A DNA stretch of 9,593 bases from JBMOGA01 sp049318625 (GTDB taxonomy: Bacteria; Pseudomonadota; Alphaproteobacteria; Rhizobiales; Hyphomicrobiaceae), in NCBI GenBank assembly GCA_049318625.1, contig JBMOGA010000096.1:1-9593 (forward strand), in the 5' to 3' direction. The first letter of the stretch is position 1, and every line of letters begins with the position of its first letter. The notes under the pieces are model-generated. The model had not been told where the DNA came from and searched no databases. It was given only the letters and a program-made list of their open reading frames with translations. The position numbers and the translations under genes were made by a program. Of this stretch, positions 6,879 through 9,593 are shown in pieces.

Positions 6879-7073
6879 TTTCACGTTTCGTTCCCGAGCC
6901 GCCACCGCGGTAGTGTTAGCCGATCCCGCCCAGAGCCGTACATTGCTTTCTGACTGGGGGCATGCCTGCGCCTGGATCAGGCGACGCGACGCGCAACACC
7001 CGCCGCAGACGGTTGCCAAGTTGGCGGAGATATAGGAGAGAGGCGCGTCGGGCAGTGGCAGGATGTTCGGCGC
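6879..7073. other. Divergent intergenic region between ligase and methyltransferase genes
   Basis: These 195 bases separate the start of the minus-strand ligase gene from the TTG start of the plus-strand methyltransferase gene, so promoters for both should lie here. I see no convincing -35/-10 pair. It holds the second copy of the 21-base repeat shared with the 3' end of the dehydrogenase gene (6934-6954), and a purine-rich GGAGAGAGG at 7035-7043, too far from the start to act as its ribosome-binding site. Confidence 0.5.
6934..6954 (-). repeat. Direct repeat, copy 1, resembling the 3' end of the dehydrogenase gene
   Basis: This 21-base segment matches 8013-8033 in the same orientation at 19 of 21 positions; the differences are at 6944 and 6951. 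On the minus strand it reads S-E-S-N-V-R-L, against S-E-S-D-V-R-L at the dehydrogenase C-terminus. There is no stop codon here. It may be a scrap of a former second copy of that gene. Confidence 0.5.
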
Positions 7074-7982
7074 TTGGATCGAGAGGCGGCGGACTTGGCA
7101 AACTTCATCAGTCGTGCGCGCTATTACGCGACGTCCATTGTAAAATGGCCGTTTGCTAAATATTTCCAATGCTCGAACTGCAACGGCCAACCCGGTCGAT
7201 ACGTCGATCGCAAATACCTCATCACCGCATTGGGGGAATGCGAGCGCTGCCGGATCTTATTCCGGACACCAATCAACACGCCCGACGAGTTGACGTCCTT
7301 CTACCTGAAGGATTACCGGACCGACAACACGGACACCCCCGCCATAAGGGACCCGGAAGCCTACCGGTCGATGGCTGAGCTGCGCCGCTATCGCGACTAT
7401 CGTGACTACATCCGCGTTCTGCAGGCCGCGGGCTGCATGGCCGGGACGCGAGTTTTCGAATATGGATGCTCTTGGGGTTATGGCGCAGCGCAGTTGCGCG
7501 ATGCCGGCTTCGAGGTAACGGGCTATGAAATTTCCGGTAACAATCGGGAGTTCGCCCGCAAGGTTCTCGGCCTCGATATTGTGGACGACTTCGACGCCTG
7601 CGTTGCCGCGCCGCCCTTAGAAAGATTCGATGTCTTCTTCTCGTCGCATGTTCTGGAGCACCTCTCCAGTGTCGATGCGATTTTCAAGGCGGCGAGAAGT
7701 CTCGTGAGACCGGGCGGCATTCTGGCATTCTTCGTACCGAACGGCTCAGCCGCCTTCCGCGCCGTCGACGAGCGGCGCTGGCGCCGACTTTGGGGCGAAG
7801 TGCACCCGCTGTTCTTGACCGATCAATTCTTTCTCAAAGCCTTCGAGGGCGAGGACATCATCGTCGGCGCGTCTCCACTCGATGGGAGAGCCGTATCGTC
7901 ATTTGTTCGCAGCGGCGGCACATGTGTCGAGCCCTTGCAGAGCAAGGAACTCGCCTGTCTGGTGCGGTTGGCCCGCGGCTAG
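7074..7982 (+). CDS. Class I SAM-dependent methyltransferase with N-terminal zinc ribbon
   Basis: A 302-residue methyltransferase of the Methyltransf_23 type. The N-terminus has a Cys4 zinc-ribbon pattern, CSNC (33-36) and CERC (56-59), as in several sugar or polyketide methyltransferases. The Rossmann part starts with motif I, VFEYGCSWGYGAAQL (127-141). The acidic SAM-ribose residue is Glu152 in GYEIS, HVLEHL is at 192-197 and VRPGG at 211-215. No ATG exists near the 5' end. The frame can start at TTG 7074 or TTG 7095; the latter has GAGG eight bases ahead and would give 295 residues. Its position between the ligase and dehydrogenase genes suggests it modifies a sugar of the surface glycan, for example O-methylation of a deoxysugar, but no motif fixes the acceptor. 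It is on the opposite strand to its neighbours and its 5' third is visibly less GC-rich, hinting at separate acquisition. Confidence 0.88.
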   Translation: MDREAADLANFISRARYYATSIVKWPFAKYFQCSNCNGQPGRYVDRKYLITALGECERCRILFRTPINTPDELTSFYLKDYRTDNTDTPAIRDPEAYRSMAELRRYRDYRDYIRVLQAAGCMAGTRVFEYGCSWGYGAAQLRDAGFEVTGYEISGNNREFARKVLGLDIVDDFDACVAAPPLERFDVFFSSHVLEHLSSVDAIFKAARSLVRPGGILAFFVPNGSAAFRAVDERRWRRLWGEVHPLFLTDQFFLKAFEGEDIIVGASPLDGRAVSSFVRSGGTCVEPLQSKELACLVRLARG

Positions 7983-8008
7983 TCCCAAGTCATTGCGATG
8001 TCGCGCCT

Positions 8009-9295
8009 CTACAGCCGTACATCGCTTTCCGACACCGGCAGCACTTCCTTGATGTCGTAGACGAAGCTGCGCGCGTCGGTGAGATGCGCCGACAAACCCG
8101 CCTCGGCCAGCGCCACGACCTCGGCGTGACGCACCGCGAGTACGATTACGTCGAACGTGCCGGCCGGCAACTCGTTGGCGATCTCTAGGCCGTACTCGCC
8201 CATCGCCTCGCCCCGGTCGGCGTGGGGATCGAACACGACAACCTCGCGCGCGAACGGTTTCAGCTCGTGCACCAGATCGGCGACCTTGGTGTTGCGCGTG
8301 TCCGGGCAGTTCTCCTTGAAGGTGAACCCCATGACCAGCATGCGGGCCTCGCCGACCGCGACCTTGCGCGCCGCCATCGCCTTCACGATGTCGTGAGCCA
8401 CGAACGCCGCCATGCCGTCGTTGATGCGCCGCCCCGCCAGGATGATTTCGGGATGGAACCCCACCGACTGCGCCTTGTGCGTGAGGTAGTAGGGGTCGAC
8501 CCCGATGCAGTGCCCACCGACGAGTCCCGGCCGATAGGGATGGAAGTTCCACTTGGTGCCGGCGGCTTCCAAGACCTCGCGGGTCTCGAGGCCGAGCTTC
8601 TTGAACAGCTGGGCCAACTCGTTGACCAGCGCGATGTTGATGTCGCGCTGGATGTTCTCGATGACTTTGGCGGCCTCCGCGACGCGGATCGAACTTGCTC
8701 GGTAGGTTCCGGCCGTGATGACGCTGGCGTAGACGGCATCGACACGCTCGGCCGCCTCCGGCGTCGAGCCCGACGTGATCTTGCGGATATTGGGCAGTCG
8801 GCGCTGATGGTCGCCCGGATTAATGCGTTCGGGACTGTAGCCGGCGAAGAAGTCGCGATTGTAGACGAGGCCTGACGTGCGCTCGATGATCGGCACGCAG
8901 ATTTCTTCGGTGGCGCCGGGGTAGACGGTTGACTCGTAGACGACGATGTCGCCCTTCGATATCGCACGGCCGAGCGCCGCGCTGGCCTTCTCGAGGGCAG
9001 TCAAGTCCGGCCGTCGCGCCGCGTCGATCGGCGTCGGCACCGTCACGATGTAGAAGTTGCAGCTCTTGAGGTCGGCTTCGTCGGCCGAGAACGTCAGCCC
9101 GCCCGCGAGGCGGAACTCCTCCGCCGTCACCTCCCGCGTGCGGTCGTGCCCCTCCTTGAGCTCGCCGACGCGCGCACGGTCGATGTCGAAGCCGACCACC
9201 GGAAACTTGCGCGCCAGATAAGCCGCCAGCGGCAGTCCGACATAGCCGAGGCCGATGACGGCGATGCGCACTGAGGAGAGATCAAGCCGTGTCAA
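8009..9295 (-). CDS. tviB: UDP-N-acetylhexosamine 6-dehydrogenase (TviB/WbpO-type)
   Basis: A 428-residue UDP-glucose/GDP-mannose dehydrogenase family enzyme. It oxidises C6 of a UDP-N-acetyl-hexosamine (GlcNAc or GalNAc) twice with NAD+ to give the uronic acid for a capsule, Vi-like polymer or O-antigen. The NAD loop is IGLGYVGLPLA (14-24). Further signatures are YESTVYPGATEE (120-131), EAAKVIENIQRDINIALVNE with Lys210 (207-226), and the catalytic cysteine Cys263 in GLVGGHCIGVDPYYLTHKAQ with Asp267. TKWNFHPYRPGLVGG and the HPEIILAGRRINDGM block are the form seen in TviB/WbpO rather than in UDP-glucose dehydrogenases. TTG 9295 is preferred because GGAG lies eight bases upstream; GTG 9271 has no such site, and the longer frame to 9415 covers IS debris. 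Choice between GlcNAc and GalNAc substrate is not possible here. It converges on the methyltransferase gene with 26 bases between stops. Confidence 0.95.
   Translation of the reverse strand: MTRLDLSSVRIAVIGLGYVGLPLAAYLARKFPVVGFDIDRARVGELKEGHDRTREVTAEEFRLAGGLTFSADEADLKSCNFYIVTVPTPIDAARRPDLTALEKASAALGRAISKGDIVVYESTVYPGATEEICVPIIERTSGLVYNRDFFAGYSPERINPGDHQRRLPNIRKITSGSTPEAAERVDAVYASVITAGTYRASSIRVAEAAKVIENIQRDINIALVNELAQLFKKLGLETREVLEAAGTKWNFHPYRPGLVGGHCIGVDPYYLTHKAQSVGFHPEIILAGRRINDGMAAFVAHDIVKAMAARKVAVGEARMLVMGFTFKENCPDTRNTKVADLVHELKPFAREVVVFDPHADRGEAMGEYGLEIANELPAGTFDVIVLAVRHAEVVALAEAGLSAHLTDARSFVYDIKEVLPVSESDVRL
8013..8033 (-). repeat. Direct repeat, copy 2, at the 3' end of the dehydrogenase gene
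   Basis: This segment encodes the last residues (SESDVRL) of the TviB-type dehydrogenase and matches 6934-6954 at 19 of 21 positions in the same orientation. Past it, the similarity fades but resumes briefly with GGCA after a one-base offset. This suggests the shared stretch was once longer. Confidence 0.5.
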
Positions 9296-9408
9296 AAAAA
9301 GTGCTCCGGTTGGCGGCTGTGGGGCCGGGGGGGGCGAGCCGCATTCCGGCGGCATTTGAGACGAATGGGTCGCGGAAATGCAAAGGAAAAAGTGGGCTCG
9401 TTTTCGGG

Positions 9409-9495
9409 GCGGCACAGGTCCGCCGTTGCAACGCCCGCCTCGTGTTCACGCAGGATGGCGATGATCTGCTCTTCCGAAAACCGCTTACGCTTCAT
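9409..9495 (-). pseudogene. 5' fragment of IS3-family transposase orfA
   Basis: From ATG 9495 the minus strand encodes 29 residues, MKRKRFSEEQIIAILREHEA then GVATADLCR, the start of the helix-turn-helix OrfA of IS3-family elements, probably of the IS407 group. Complete relatives continue with a K-H-G-I-S..TFY.WKAKYGG block. Here the sequence changes abruptly after DLCR to a proline- and arginine-rich tail without that block, so about two thirds of orfA and all of orfB are lost. A GGGAG ribosome-binding site precedes the ATG. The open frame runs on to 9292, but the tail is read-through of non-coding DNA up to the start of the dehydrogenase gene. Confidence 0.85.
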
Positions 9496-9593
9496 AGCCC
9501 GGCTCCCTCTCCATGGGCCGGATCCTAGCGCCTTCTGGACTAACAGGTTGTTGAACTTGGGTCTTCGGTAGCCCCGTATCCTCGGTTGAGGCT
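9409..9593 (-). mobile_element. Truncated IS3-family element (left end plus orfA start)
   Basis: This span holds the orfA fragment and the 98 bases upstream of it, which should include the IS left end, although I cannot pick out the terminal inverted repeat or a target duplication. The break point is at about 9408. The element points toward the dehydrogenase gene, so its promoter may read into that gene. The stretch 9296-9408 between the break and the dehydrogenase start holds no gene, only the ribosome-binding site, an 8-C and a 7-T tract on the coding strand. Confidence 0.6.

Noticed and set aside
1..9593. CRISPR array, tRNA or rRNA
   Set aside because: No regularly spaced repeats and no recognisable tRNA or rRNA segments seen on reading both strands.

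Overview
The window is GC-rich and fits an alphaproteobacterium, probably of the Hyphomicrobiales (rhizobia-like soil or plant-associated bacteria). This rests on the codon bias, a secreted caspase-family protein with the W..sik/YP.G linker common in rhizobia, and the mix of glycan genes with toxin-antitoxin and IS debris. No rRNA, tRNA or CRISPR array is visible. The taxonomic call is an inference.

Left part (1-2237), accessory or degraded DNA. On the plus strand, a FitA/VapB-type antitoxin frame with a damaged 5' end overlaps by 4 bases an intact VapC/FitB PIN-domain toxin (255-677). On the minus strand is a nucleotidyltransferase-fold protein of the GSU2403/NTP_transf_8 type (762-1721). 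An AT-rich leader with a GTCAA inverted repeat lies upstream of it, followed by a short minus-strand remnant of an unrecognised helical protein (1866-2195).

Middle part (2238-4408), two minus-strand genes. One is an exported caspase-like (peptidase C14) protein with intact His/Cys dyad, a linker and a beta-rich C-terminal module. A good match to a sigma-54 promoter lies just upstream of it. The other is a RraA/HMG-aldolase-family protein.

Right part (4495-9295), part of a surface-polysaccharide locus. On the minus strand are GDP-L-fucose synthase (fcl), an O-antigen ligase/polymerase-like membrane protein and a TviB/WbpO-type UDP-N-acetylhexosamine 6-dehydrogenase. On the plus strand is a zinc-ribbon SAM methyltransferase, divergent from the ligase and convergent with the dehydrogenase. 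Together they would supply GDP-L-fucose and an N-acetylhexosaminuronic acid, possibly methylate a sugar, and polymerise or ligate the glycan. The GDP-mannose 4,6-dehydratase that must precede Fcl, and all glycosyltransferases, are outside the window.

Right edge (9409-9593): the 5' end of an IS3-family orfA, cut off after about 29 codons and pointing into the dehydrogenase gene. I see no convincing wholly new multi-gene system. The best leads are the toxin with a broken antitoxin, the putative sigma-54-driven secreted caspase, the repeated 3' end of the dehydrogenase gene, and the IS scar with homopolymer tracts in front of that gene.
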